From Anthopleura xanthogrammica (lineage: Eukaryota > Cnidaria > Anthozoa > Actiniaria > Actiniidae): DNA of 64,000 nt. Positions 13,101 through 22,140 of the stretch are shown in pieces; the stretch's first letter is position 1, and each line of letters begins with the position of its first letter. The stretch spans positions 11,854,914 to 11,918,913 of the forward strand of contig OZ025216.1 of NCBI GenBank assembly GCA_964019055.1, read 5' to 3'. The notes under the pieces are model-generated. The model was not told the origin of the DNA and did no database searches. It worked only from the letters and a program-made list of their open reading frames with translations. A program made the position numbers and the translations under genes.

Positions 13101-16100
13101 TTCTCATCAGCCACAAAAACGGACTCTCATATCTTGGAAAACCTTGAGAAACAATTATGACACGTGGTCTGAAATGGGAAAATATTACGAGAGGTCCATT
13201 GCTGCAGTTGCCACTTACACTGATCCCTCTTGCACCTCAGATCCCGTAACATTTCCATTATAACTGTTGTTTGCATTGGCATCAGGGAAAAGATTGCCCA
13301 ACTGGTTGCTCACTATCGTTGGAATACAGCGATTCAGAACTGAGAATCAAAACAATGACAAAAACTCAGGACTTAATTACTTCATAATTGGACAATCTAG
13401 TCATACAGGGTTTGCACAATGATTTTCTTGGGATCTGATTTAAAAAAACAGCTTTTTCAATGCTCTGTTCGGTCATAATTAAGGCATGCAAAAAGTGACA
13501 TAAGCACAAATATGGCTCTTGCTTCTCTCCACACTTCTTCCAGAGTGCTTTCGTCACTTCCTTAGTGCTTTATCACTGAACATATATAGTACTGAAAATA
13601 GCTGGTTTTTTGTTTTGTTTTACCATATAGGGAAAAAAACTGTTGTGGTTTTCAACACTGTTTTCTTACACTTCTTTACAAAGTTGGCGGCACATGCTCA
13701 GATGGCATGAGTGGAAGCACGGGTCGTGTAGTGGTGAGAGTGCTCGCCTCTCACCGATGCAACCCGAGTTTGAGTCCTGCCAGGCTTGGTGTTATATGTG
13801 AGTAGAGTTGTTTGTTGGTTCTCTCCTGTGCTTTGAGGGTTTTTTCCGGCTTCTCCGGTTTTCCTCCCTCCACAAAAAACCACTTCCAAATTCTAAATCG
13901 ATCTATCAATTGCCTTGATATTGGGTCATTGATGCATGACCTGAAAGGCTTTTCGTTCACCTCAGAGTGGTAAACTTTGTAGATTAGATTTGTAGAAAGT
14001 TCTCAAACAATCATTATTAGAGCATGCATGCCATCTAAGCTATAAATAATGGATAAAGGAAATAGTATTGTAAACTTACCATCAGTACTTTTCAAAACAT
14101 ATGGGGCACATTTTCTTTGCCTGATAAAGTCCAATTTTTCCTGACAAGAAGTTAAAAAAACTGTTATAACACTACTAGATTATTGATCATTTCTGGCCTG
14201 GCAAGTTACCCTTCTGATTTGGGAACACCATTTTTTTTCAATTCAAATCTTTTAAGGTAGACTTGCTACAAGTCAATCACTATTTCTTAAGGATACAGAC
14301 AGAGTTGCAAGTTGTGAGTGGTTAACGTGTTTCCCTTGCAGAATTTGAGTTGCATTTCATGCTAAAATTGCTGTCAGTTTTAATCTAAATTTATTGACAG
14401 GTTATTATAATTTATACATCAACTTAAAGGACTGTTAAAAACAAAAATATAGTTGAGGAATGGACCTTTAAACAGCAGTCATGTTCAATGACAGTTTATA
14501 ATAAGCCTTTGTTTCTGCCTGAGTGTGCAAACTCATCCTGAAGTGCTTGAATGTGAGGCTAAACAGGTAAAAATCTATTGGTCCAACCAACATGGCTGCC
14601 ATATAAGAAACTTTAATTTTCAATTCTCAAGCAGCAAGCTGTGCAGAAAAGCTTACTATGTAAGATGAAGTTGCTAGTAGTTCCTGTACATCATACCGAC
14701 AAACCATTTGGTCATGAACTCCAAATTCATTACTATCTGGACATTTTTCACGGCAAACCTAGTTTGGAAAAAAAAATCAAAAAGTAATTTTCAAGAATGA
14801 GCTAACTATATATGTTGTATCCCTCACTATTGCTAATAGGGGGAAGGGGAAAGGCAAAATGTTACTGGAAATGATGCCTGACTTCACCAGACTTTCAGTA
14901 ACATCAATGCACCAATTTCAGGAAGGGGGCATGATTAAACAAGGGGGCACAGATGTCAGCCAGAAAGAATATTGTTGGAAACTTGCGATTCAACTGATAA
15001 ACATTCCCCACAAACAGGAAACGATGTTAAGTGAATTAAAGCAAAATATTACCTGGGTCGTAGGGCAAGAGTAAGCAAACAAGTTTGCAGTTATGCCTGC
15101 CGGGCTAATACATTCTGTTAAGTCAAAGAACACCAGTTTTGGCTTGTTTCTGAAAACAATAAGATAAATTTCCTGGTTACTTCTCAATTATCTGTAAAAG
15201 AGTTTATAAAAAAGGGGGGGGGGGGGAATGGGGAAAAAAAGGAAAAATTGAGAGTCAGAATGAAAGAATAAAAAAAGGAATCAGGGATTAACACAGAAAT
15301 CATGCATTTTTGCAATTTTGGTGCATCCCAAGACTCACTTCAGTCGTGTTGACAAGGACTTCCTTAATATTCGTACCCACAAGAAGATTATTGGGACCCA
15401 AATTTGAGCAGTTATTAGGGTCCCAGGACCCAGATTGGAAAATCTCTAGGAATCATAGCTGAATACTTTGAAGAATAAATACTAGATGAAGGAAAATTAA
15501 ATTAAAAGTAAAAGAAAAATTGCAAGGGTAGACAGTTGAACCAATAAATGGATAAATGGATTGATGGATAGATAAATGAAAAAATGAATGAATGAATGAA
15601 TAAGAAAATGAATGAATGAAAGAATGAGAGCTAGTGAATAATATATGAAATGTTGGTGAAAAACTATGAAATATAAAGTGAATAAGTTAACATATTTTTT
15701 TATCGAGCAATGGTCTTTCTTTACTTAAGAGGTTGGAAGGATTTTAGCAAGCACACATCTTACTGTAAGCATGCATACTTACTTAACGCTTTCAGTGTAT
15801 CCACAGATATTACCAAATGAATCTACAGAGTTTAGCAGCTTGTATGGATTTCCCATGTAAAATGCTGTAAATGAAAAAAGAGCAGCTTATGAATTAATTA
15901 ATATTCACAATGTTCATCAGCTGCAACAATATATCAAGCCTCAACCCTCTTTAAATTAAATCTGCTTTACATTATGTAGGTTTGCCACTCATGAAAATTT
16001 CTCTCCGTGAGATAGGTGCTAAATACCTACCTGCTGATCCAAGAGCAAGCATTCCAACAATGTAGAGAATGAAAAGAATACAGCATGGAATATCTGTGCA

Positions 16101-17926
16101 GCTCCTTAATATACACAAAAGAAGAAATAAACAAAGTTAAAGGAGCGTTAAGAGTTTTAAGAAGGGAAGGGGCAGTGGTGGGGTACGTGGGGTATTCTTT
16201 GATCAGCACAAGGTGACTCAACCATTCCCATAATCCTATATAATTTCTGTGTATCTGTTCTAAATTTGTCAAACTTGATATACCTGTTTTTGATAGGACC
16301 ATTGAAACTTGGGTCAAATGACTTAGCTTTTCCTGTAATAAAAGAGAATTAGGAATAGACTTTTTTAGCTTTGGTGTAGTGTTGATAAATAATAACAAAT
16401 TCTAAATTCCAGGACTTTTCAAGGAGGTTATGCACTTGAGCTGAAGACCATGTACTGTACTTAACCTGAGGCATACAATTTTTAACATCAATGAAGACTT
16501 TATTAATAATAATATAATAATATATAAGGTTCTTAGAGACGCATATCAAAAACTCTATGTGTTAAATTAAATTATTTCATGGAAGACTGAGGCTAGATGC
16601 TGGGTATGAACAATTCAAATTCAATTCAAGTATTTAACTACCAAAAAAAAAAGACAATGAACAAACTCTAAATGGGTCAATGATGATGTCATGCTTCGCT
16701 CAGTGGATGTAAGTGCAGCAAGTTACGTAGCATAAAAATAAATTTCCTAAATACTATATATTAATAGTTAATCCTAGCTTAATTCATATCACAAATGTTT
16801 TTTGCAAGTTATCTATAACAAACATGCAAAAATTTTCTTTATACAAATAATTCATTAAAAAACATTTATTTGCGACATATTTCTGTCAACAATATTGTTC
16901 AGATGCCATTCTTTGGTAAATAAATTCGTAATAAAATATTTTTAGTTGTGCTCTTAAATAGCAAGAAATACAGAATTATCGAGTAAAAAATTATAATCTA
17001 AGCTATTTTTAAAAATATATGCTTTTATGGATACGTATTTATAAACACGAATATTGTACTGCACTGCACTGCACGTAAGCTTATTAAAGTTATCCATAAT
17101 TTGAATACTTGAAGATTTTAGTAAAATGAAATTGCAAAGAAACCTGGATTTTATAGATTAAGCATTGGAAACTATTGGTAACAGGAATTTCATAGAAACG
17201 ATTATTATAAAGCGTATAAGACTTCAAAAATGCAAGATTTTGAAATATAAAATTAGCAAAAATTTTACTAAACAATTGCAATCAAAGTCAAAAGCATAGT
17301 GCGAGTTAATAATAAACTAGAATAAAAAATTCAACGAAAATTAATGATCAAAGTCATTTATTTTGAGTTTTAGTAGAGTTTCCAAGATGGAGAATGATAA
17401 GGATTTTCAGGATTAATACATATTTGAAAATGGAGTAATATTTTCAAGAGTTTTGCGTTGGGTCACTTTAGGTTCAAGTTTAGGTTTTGTGGTTTCGGTC
17501 GAACAATTAGCGATATTCATTTATTTTTTTGTCGAAAACCACTCTCGATCGTAGAACGATACGATTAATTTGTGCTTTTTCGTTTAGAAGTCATAAAAAA
17601 ATACCCAAAACTGTCAAATTAAGCTGCAGCTGCATGAGAAGGAAGTTCAACAAAGTCAATACTGAAGGAGCGATTGAATCACTTCGGTTGGTAAAGACGC
17701 TTCTCGCTCGCACTTTCTTGTCATAGAACGCGTAAAAAAGGAAAATACTACATAAATCATCTTTGACAGGTTCTCAGTATTATAGATGAATCTCTGAGCA
17801 ATGTAACTTGGTCGTAATAAAGTACTAAAAGTGGTTAAAAACTGTGCTAAACTCACCCCATTCCTTAGTGTCCTTCATCTCCACATCCTCATCTTGGTCC
17901 CCAGTTTTGTTTCCACAACAGCCCAT
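4129..17926 (-). CDS. Choline transporter-like protein, SLC44A2/4 (CTL2/CTL4) type, 27 coding exons
   Basis: A polytopic membrane protein of 702 residues. Family members carry choline and, in some members, other substrates such as ethanolamine or thiamine pyrophosphate. Coding exons in transcript order: 17926-17857, 16332-16284, 16104-16031, 15864-15783, 15149-15053, 14758-14657, 14140-14080, 13339-13219, 12902-12860, 12575-12535, 12259-12209, 11352-11291, 10410-10285, 9657-9558, 9265-9173, 8398-8317, 8022-7955, 7571-7442, 7171-7125, 6767-6673, 6297-6255, 6139-6070, 5983-5910, 5401-5331, 5114-5050, 4553-4469, 4235-4129. The phases sum to 2109 nt. Family hallmarks seen are [57 protein letters not shown] and EDLERNDGS. 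The long exofacial loop after TM1 is Cys-rich with N-glycan sites. The N-terminus MGCCG resembles CTL1 and could be acylated (inference). The donors of exons 11, 14 and 15 are weak. Whether CTL2 or CTL4 is the closer relative cannot be decided by eye. Confidence 0.95.
4668..4790 (+). repeat. SINE tail fragment in SLC44A intron
   Basis: The stretch contains aaaaatcaacttctaaa followed by GATCATGGAACGAGGGCCACA and GTTTGTTAGCCA. A near match lies at 57647-57750, downstream of a tRNA-like SINE head. It is therefore read as the 3' part of the same SINE family, truncated at its 5' end, inside the intron between coding exons 25 and 26. Confidence 0.5.
5411..5835 (+). repeat. GAT-type trinucleotide microsatellite in SLC44A intron
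   Basis: An interrupted (GATGAT)n/(GATAAT)n array fills most of the intron between coding exons 23 and 24. Open frames reading poly-His or His-Tyr on the opposite strand are products of this repeat, not genes. An internal ACATGATAAT decamer is repeated about four times near 5610-5650. Confidence 0.9.
6459..6643. mobile_element. Palindromic MITE, family A copy 1 (SLC44A intron)
   Basis: Long imperfect inverted repeats begin with ACAGTGCCACA and contain ACATTTAATGTATTCGCATA. The right arm contains TATGTGAATACATTAAATGT and ends in GTGCTGT. A second copy at 39971-40175 has the same arms in better condition (ACAGCGCGACG). No transposase is encoded. It lies in the intron between coding exons 20 and 21. 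Confidence 0.7.
6959..7035 (-). repeat. SINE body fragment (antisense)
   Basis: The sequence aggaggga..ggaaaacc..ccggagaaaaacc..cacaggagagaaccaacaa is the reverse complement of the body segment shared by copies at 13711-13895, 33229-33345 and 43560-43720. It lies in the SLC44A intron between coding exons 19 and 20. Confidence 0.6.
7731..7924. mobile_element. Palindromic MITE, family B copy 1 (SLC44A intron)
   Basis: The left arm holds TTTTTGGCTTGGGCATAATG and later CTTGAGAATAAAATTAATTG. The right arm holds GACACATGGTCTGAAAAACA and CATTATACCCAAGCCAAAAA. The arms are inverted repeats of each other. A full relative is at 30892-31092, and pieces occur at 13159-13197 and 44884-44990. The element is non-coding. 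Confidence 0.7.
8158..8275 (+). repeat. CATC tetranucleotide microsatellite
   Basis: Imperfect (CCAT)n with CCAC, CTAT and CGTC variants, in the SLC44A intron between coding exons 16 and 17, about 40 bp from exon 16. The same motif on the opposite strand (ATGG) forms the large array at 59273-59899. Confidence 0.9.
8535..9124 (+). repeat. Perfect (GTCA)n array of about 590 bp in SLC44A intron
   Basis: About 147 uninterrupted GTCA units, preceded by a few degenerate units (AATTCAGTC). The array occupies roughly three quarters of the 774-bp intron between coding exons 15 and 16 and ends 48 bp from exon 15. A plus-strand open frame of repeating Ser-Val-Ser-Gln is a by-product of the 12-nt period and is not a gene. 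Confidence 0.97.
9718..9852. mobile_element. Palindromic element in SLC44A intron
   Basis: The left arm (GGCCTAGCTTAGACAGCGAA then CACATGTGCCAAAGCTAATG) is matched by a right arm whose reverse complement begins CTTAGGACCGGTTCAGATG and continues with AATGTGCCAATTCTAATG. The arms are about 55 bp and imperfect. No coding capacity; read as a decayed MITE. Confidence 0.6.
10485..10625. mobile_element. Palindromic element in SLC44A intron
   Basis: The left arm GATATTACATGGGCGC..ATTTTATCTTCGAGTGTTGAAAA is inverted at the right as TTTTCAACACAAGAAGATAAAA..CACCCATGTAATATTC. The whole unit is about 140 bp with a short GAGCGCAG-containing centre. Read as a MITE with an almost complete fold-back structure. 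Confidence 0.65.
10717..10740. repeat. Perfect 24-bp palindrome
   Basis: Two exact 12-nt arms, GATATTTTCACA and its reverse complement TGTGAAAATATC, meet without a spacer. The palindrome sits inside a larger, weaker AT-rich inverted repeat (about 10636-10800) containing TATCAATGAAA and TTTCATTGATA. It is probably the core of a second fold-back element next to the one at 10485. Confidence 0.7.
10979..11160. mobile_element. Palindromic MITE, family C copy 1
   Basis: The left end AGAGCTCAAAATAACGGCCGGTC and the right end, whose reverse complement reads GGGCTTAAAATAATG followed by GACCGGTCATGATGACTGG-like sequence, form an inverted pair. A related copy is at 12650-12832. Both lie in SLC44A introns. 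Confidence 0.6.
11565..11860 (+). repeat. ATC/ACC-rich trinucleotide microsatellite
   Basis: Interrupted (CAT)n and (CACCAACAT)n sequence in the SLC44A intron between coding exons 11 and 12. Any open frame here is a repeat artefact. Confidence 0.85.
12348..12413 (+). mobile_element. Left half of the TAGACC..CCTTGCA element
   Basis: Begins TAGACCCCTTGCATGTGAC and continues AGCAGCTCAATTTGGAGGAC, matching the left end of the full copy at 3645-3774. No right terminus is seen nearby, so it is a solo half. Confidence 0.55.
12650..12832. mobile_element. Palindromic MITE, family C copy 2
   Basis: The left end GGGCCCAAAATAATGGCCGGC and the right end GCCGGCATATGAATGGCTGTTATTTTGAGCTC are inverted relative to each other. 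Internal words such as CAATGTCCGGC and ACCGGTCA are shared with the copy at 10979-11160. It lies in the SLC44A intron between coding exons 9 and 10. Confidence 0.6.
13159..13197. mobile_element. MITE family B terminal fragment
   Basis: ACACGTGGTCTGAAATGGGAA followed by ATATTACGAGAGGTCCA matches one terminus of the family B elements at 7731-7924 and 30892-31092. It lies just beside coding exon 8 of SLC44A. Confidence 0.5.
13711..13895 (+). repeat. tRNA-derived SINE, best copy
   Basis: The 5' head resembles a tRNA gene: TGTAGTGGTGAGAGTGC fits an A box region and GAGTTTGAGTCC fits a B box (consensus GGTTCRANNCC). The tRNA-like head is followed by a conserved body: GTGAGTAGAGTTGTTTG, TTGGTTCTCTCCTGTGC, GAGGGTTTTTTCCGGC and TTTTCCTCCCTCCAC. 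Head or body pieces recur at many sites in this window, always without coding capacity. It is in the SLC44A intron between coding exons 7 and 8. Confidence 0.75.
15540..15630 (+). repeat. GATG/GAAT simple repeat
   Basis: A degenerate run of AATGGATA, GATAAATG and GAATGAAT units in the SLC44A intron between coding exons 4 and 5. It has the same flavour as the flank of the ATGG array near 59960-60180. Confidence 0.7.
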
Positions 17927-19111
17927 GTTTTAAACCCGAAAAAATCCTTGAAATACTTTATGAAACACAAAACAGCAAAGAATATTCTTTACTTAGCGAT
18001 GATTCTAACAATCATTCGGGATCGCAGTTTCCTTACTACTATTTTTTTTTAAAAAGCGGTAAAAAATAAACGAGACCGACGAAGTGTCGCAGCTATATTC
18101 AATAACCTTTATTCTTGCAGGGTACCAAATTTATTCCCCAGGAGGGGAACCTATGGGTAATTGTTCATTAATACTGTAATTTGATTGGTTATAAGACTAA
18201 TCTTCGTCATCCCCTGGGAGTACTAGACAGCATATTTGTGATCAGTAGTTATAGCAACCGGAGCAAACCGGAGCAGCTTGTTGTAGAAACGCGGAAAAAC
18301 ATTCATTTTCACTCACATTCTCACAGTTCTCAGGCAATTTCTATATTTTTGGGGAGTAAAATGACTCCTAAGTTCGGATATTCAATAACAAAAGTGAAGA
18401 CTGCTTCCTTAGCGCAAGAGGTCTTGAAATTTTCCAGCTCTGAATCTGAACTATGACCGACTTATTAGGTACGTATGGTATTAGCTTACGTAGAAAATTT
18501 TCTATTTCGCTCTTTAAATCTAAGATTTTCGATATTTGTTATTTTTATTAGAAAGAGTAGCAACATACTTGTTTGAATCATGCTGCTAACTTTACACAAC
18601 TTCGGCCATGCAGAAAGAAGGACACAAATACGAGTTTATGAACATGCACTTCATATGATAAGCACACCCACAAATAACGTATTGTAACGGTCCATTGATT
18701 GACAATGCAGTTATGCGTCATCAAATGACGTCGGAATCTCAATGTTTGTTGTTAACTATGATTCTTTGCATTACATCACTTTTCTATTTATTTCAAGAGT
18801 GTTTTAAACGAAAAGTATGATCCAATATTTCCAAAGCAATGTTTTTCGATGATTCAGAAAGAAGTAGTTATATAGCTTGTAAAAAAACATCCTCTTACCG
18901 ACCCCATCAAGAGACTACCCCCCTCCCCTAGAGAGAGACTAGCTAACCAAAATTTGCGATCGGAGTAGGAAAACCCATTTTAGAGGTCGCTCGTCTAGTC
19001 TTTGAGATAACCTCCCAGACAATTTGGAGTAACGAAAGCGAAAGTATAGGAAAATCTGGATTCTGGCACCTGGAATCCGGATTTCCGTTTTAAATTGCAC
19101 TTTAATAGTAA

Positions 19112-19606
19112 GTTAATATTAAGGCCAATAAGTGCCTTCACATACTTAGATGTTTAAGGAAAGAAGGATACAACCAAAAGGAACTAGATCATTTATTCGT
19201 AAGCTTAGTATTACCTAATCTGACTTATGGTTTACCTGTGTATGGAGCGGCTGAGGCTGAACTAACCACTGTCCAAGCATTTCTTGATAGAAGCTTTAAG
19301 CGGAGATATATATCACAGGCTTTAGATATTCACAAAATTTTAGAGAAACAAGAACTTAAGCACGCATCCTTTAAATAGTTATATCCCTAAATACAAAGTT
19401 ACTTCTTATAAATTGAGACACATGCAGACCAATAGTTTTGCCTAAGGTGCGCACTGCTCGCTTCCAAAGCGTATTCATTAACAAATTAATTTTTAAGTAT
19501 AGATAACTTTTCATAACTAAGATTTCCTTAAATAAGTATCATATTCTATTACATTCCTTACCTGTAACATAAGATATGTTAATTTATCTTGTGATTTAAA
19601 TAAAGA

Positions 19607-19670
<64 letters not shown>
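19112..19670 (+). pseudogene. Truncated non-LTR retrotransposon (LINE) 3' end with (ATT)n tail
   Basis: From 19112 the plus strand encodes the C-terminal end of a LINE reverse-transcriptase ORF: KANKCLHILRCLRKEGYNQ, LTYGLPVYGAAEAELTTVQ, FLDRSFKRRYISQAL. A frameshift occurs near 19370, after which HPLNSYIPKYK and KLRHMQTNSF continue in another frame before a stop. A 3' untranslated segment ends in AATAAAGAC followed by about 60 nt of (ATT)n (19608-19670), typical of LINE insertion tails. The 5' part is missing, so the copy is dead. Confidence 0.75.
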
Positions 19671-21343
19671 TCGGAATCCAATTTTGCAAGTATTATTTTG
19701 GCCTATTTCTGCTTTCACTTTATGCACAATCCCTCTTAAGTAACTTTTACTTTTACTTCATTTTAGGGCGGCTTGTACCGATAAACGAACTTCATATCAA
19801 GTATGGATACTGGAGGGCTACAAAAATTGGGGGTAGCTGCTTTTTGGTTATCAATGAAGGAAGTTCTTCAACCGCTCAAAGGCTGAGAAACTACCATGTT
19901 CGTATATGTTAAGAATATTTGGTATATGTTAAGAATATTTGGTATAATTTGGTATAATAATATTTTAGAATAATCACAGCAAATAGATTTTGAGGAAGAA
20001 ACAGACTAGCGCCCACCGCCCCCTTCTTCGGTAACCACTACAAAGGGGCTTTCCTGAGTCTCCCCGAGGACCCATCGATAACTAAAGATTATCCCTGCTC
20101 ACAGATCCCTGCTCGCATCTTCAATGTCAATGGGCCCTTTTACATAGCTGGGCTACATGCTTACAGTACCTAACTCTGTAAGCTACCCAGCTCTAATCCC
20201 TATGTACGTGTTAGTGTATTTATATCAGGATCTGGGGTTACGACGATACGTGTGGGATCCGGGTGTGGGATCTGCAAGGGCATGACATGCGCGTCGTATT
20301 TGTAAGACAAGGATAGCTTGACTGTCGGAAACAGCTTCAGGTTCGGTAGTTGGTCAGTAGTGTCGTGCATTTTGCAAGCATGTTGAAAGGACTTCCGCAT
20401 CCGTGACGGTTGTGTGCAGTTTCACAGTCATGTCAAGAGAGGGGCGACCCTCATATGGTCTCTTGGTCATGCGTATTCGGGCCAGTCTATGTTCATAATT
20501 CATAATTTTCGGAATTACATCGAAGTAAATGAAAGAAGTTTTAAAAATTGTAGGAATTACTCATACATTCTGGAACCAAAATAATCCGATACATTTTAAG
20601 ATGCTTTTCATTGTTTCTTCTACGTTACTTCCGTTTGGGTTGTGTATCACTTTCGACTCGCTCCGATGGGTCAATGACCCGAAAACTCGCAATTTAAATA
20701 TCATATCTCTAACAAAAACAACGCAGACGAAATAAACCCCGTACAATTCCATTTTGCATTTGATTCGTCCCTAGCTCCTAAACATTTGCAAGCCGATTTG
20801 TTAGGACTGTTAGCGGCTAACACTACGGATCGCTCTTCATGTCTTAACCGGGCTTTAATTCTCTTTGAAAAACAGACACTTCAAGATTTATCAATTCAAA
20901 TCAATAAGGATAGCCCATCCACCTGTCAGAAAGAATAAACATTGTGGACTGTTATTCTCATGAAATTAAAACGCATCATTCTCAATCAAACGTCCTTCCT
21001 AACTATTTTCCATACTGGCTATATCTTGGTACATTTTTGGTACTTGGTAATTTCAGACACTTTTGTGCATTTCAAAAACGTAAATCATAATCGTCACTCT
21101 AGAATCTTTCACTTCGGATGCGGAGTTGGGATTTTTAGTCCGTCAGATCGACTTCACTCCAGAAAATAACAACTTTACTTCGTCGCAGGCAGGTGCTCAA
21201 CTATTCGCATTTTCAGACTTGTCATGTAGGGAACTTTTAATCAAATATTCATCACATATCTCATAGTATTATATCTGTTTCTAGGTGCTTCTTGCCAGTT
21301 TTTATGCTCAGTTCCCCCCTCTCTCGCTTGCTCTAGGCAGCGC

Positions 21344-21547
21344 AATAGTCCCCTTCATAGTTCCCTGCGCCATCTTGAAAGGTAGCCGGGCCGTTGCAGC
21401 GAAGTGAGACATGTGAGACTTTTTTAAACACCTTGGGACAATTATTCACATGTCTCTATATCATTGCAAGCTCCCCGTTCGTCTCGCTTCGCTGCAACGA
21501 CCCGGCTACCTTTCAAGATGGCACAGGGAACTGTGAAGGGGACTATT
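21344..21547. mobile_element. Palindromic MITE, family D copy 1
   Basis: Inverted arms of about 65 bp: the left begins AATAGTCCCCTTCATAGTTC and contains GCCATCTTGAAAGGTAGCCG and TTGCAGCGAAG. The right contains CTTCGCTGCAA, CGGCTACCTTTCAAGATGGC and ends GAAGGGGACTATT. Copy 2 is at 35887-36092. The arms are well matched, so this copy looks fairly young. It abuts a second repeat that starts GATTTTGTGTTGCCTGAGCA at 21552. Confidence 0.75.
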
Positions 21548-21794
21548 TTAGATTTTGTGTTGCCTGAGCACGGGAAGAAATTGCAACGTATCATCAGGGA
21601 AAATTGATATTTTTCCAAAAAGAAAACAGAATGCCCCGTTCCCAGCTCTTGATCTTTCCAAAAATTGGGGGGAAATCGAATTCACGATATTACAACGAAG
21701 TCTAGTGACCGCTCAAAGGCCACATAAGACTAAGCGTATATAAGTAACATAAGTACAAGTGACTCGAATGGAGTGAACTTGAGCTTGACTTAGT

Positions 21795-22140
21795 TGCTGC
21801 CCCCTTCCTCACAAATAAATTACCATATCCATGGCACAAGCTTTCCGAACCCTCCAATAGCGGACGTGTTGCACCTGGAACCGATTCTCGATGAGTCCTA
21901 CTCAGGTTGCGTCCATTCTCAACACTGACGTCCGTCGAGTTAATTCACTTGACGTCCGTTGACGTCGGACGTTGACGTGTTTTAATTTCATGGCTATCAT
22001 TATCATGATATCATGGGAACTGGGACCCATGCTCACAGCACCTAATTCCGTAAGCAACCCAGCCCCAGTGAACCATAGGACGTTTGTGTATTTATATGAG
22101 GAATTTGGAACATGACCAATGCATGTGGGATCCAATACTT
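21795..22140 (+). repeat. Dispersed repeat, copy 1
   Basis: Shares GCCCCCTTCCTCA, TACCGATTCTCGATGAG-like and CTACTCAGGTTGCGTCCATT with the region 27625-27900. It also shares ACCCATGCTCACAGC, AAGCAACCCAGCCCCAGTGAA and TGCATGTGGGATCC with that region. A shorter relative (GGGCTACATGCTTACAGTACC, GTATTTATAT) is near 20150-20270. Copy 1 carries about 80 extra nt with repeated GACGTCCGT words (21925-22010). Family unknown. Confidence 0.65.

Noticed and set aside
18181..18456. 91-residue plus-strand frame upstream of SLC44A
   Set aside because: No recognisable domain, no splice or start context and no homologous segment elsewhere in the window.
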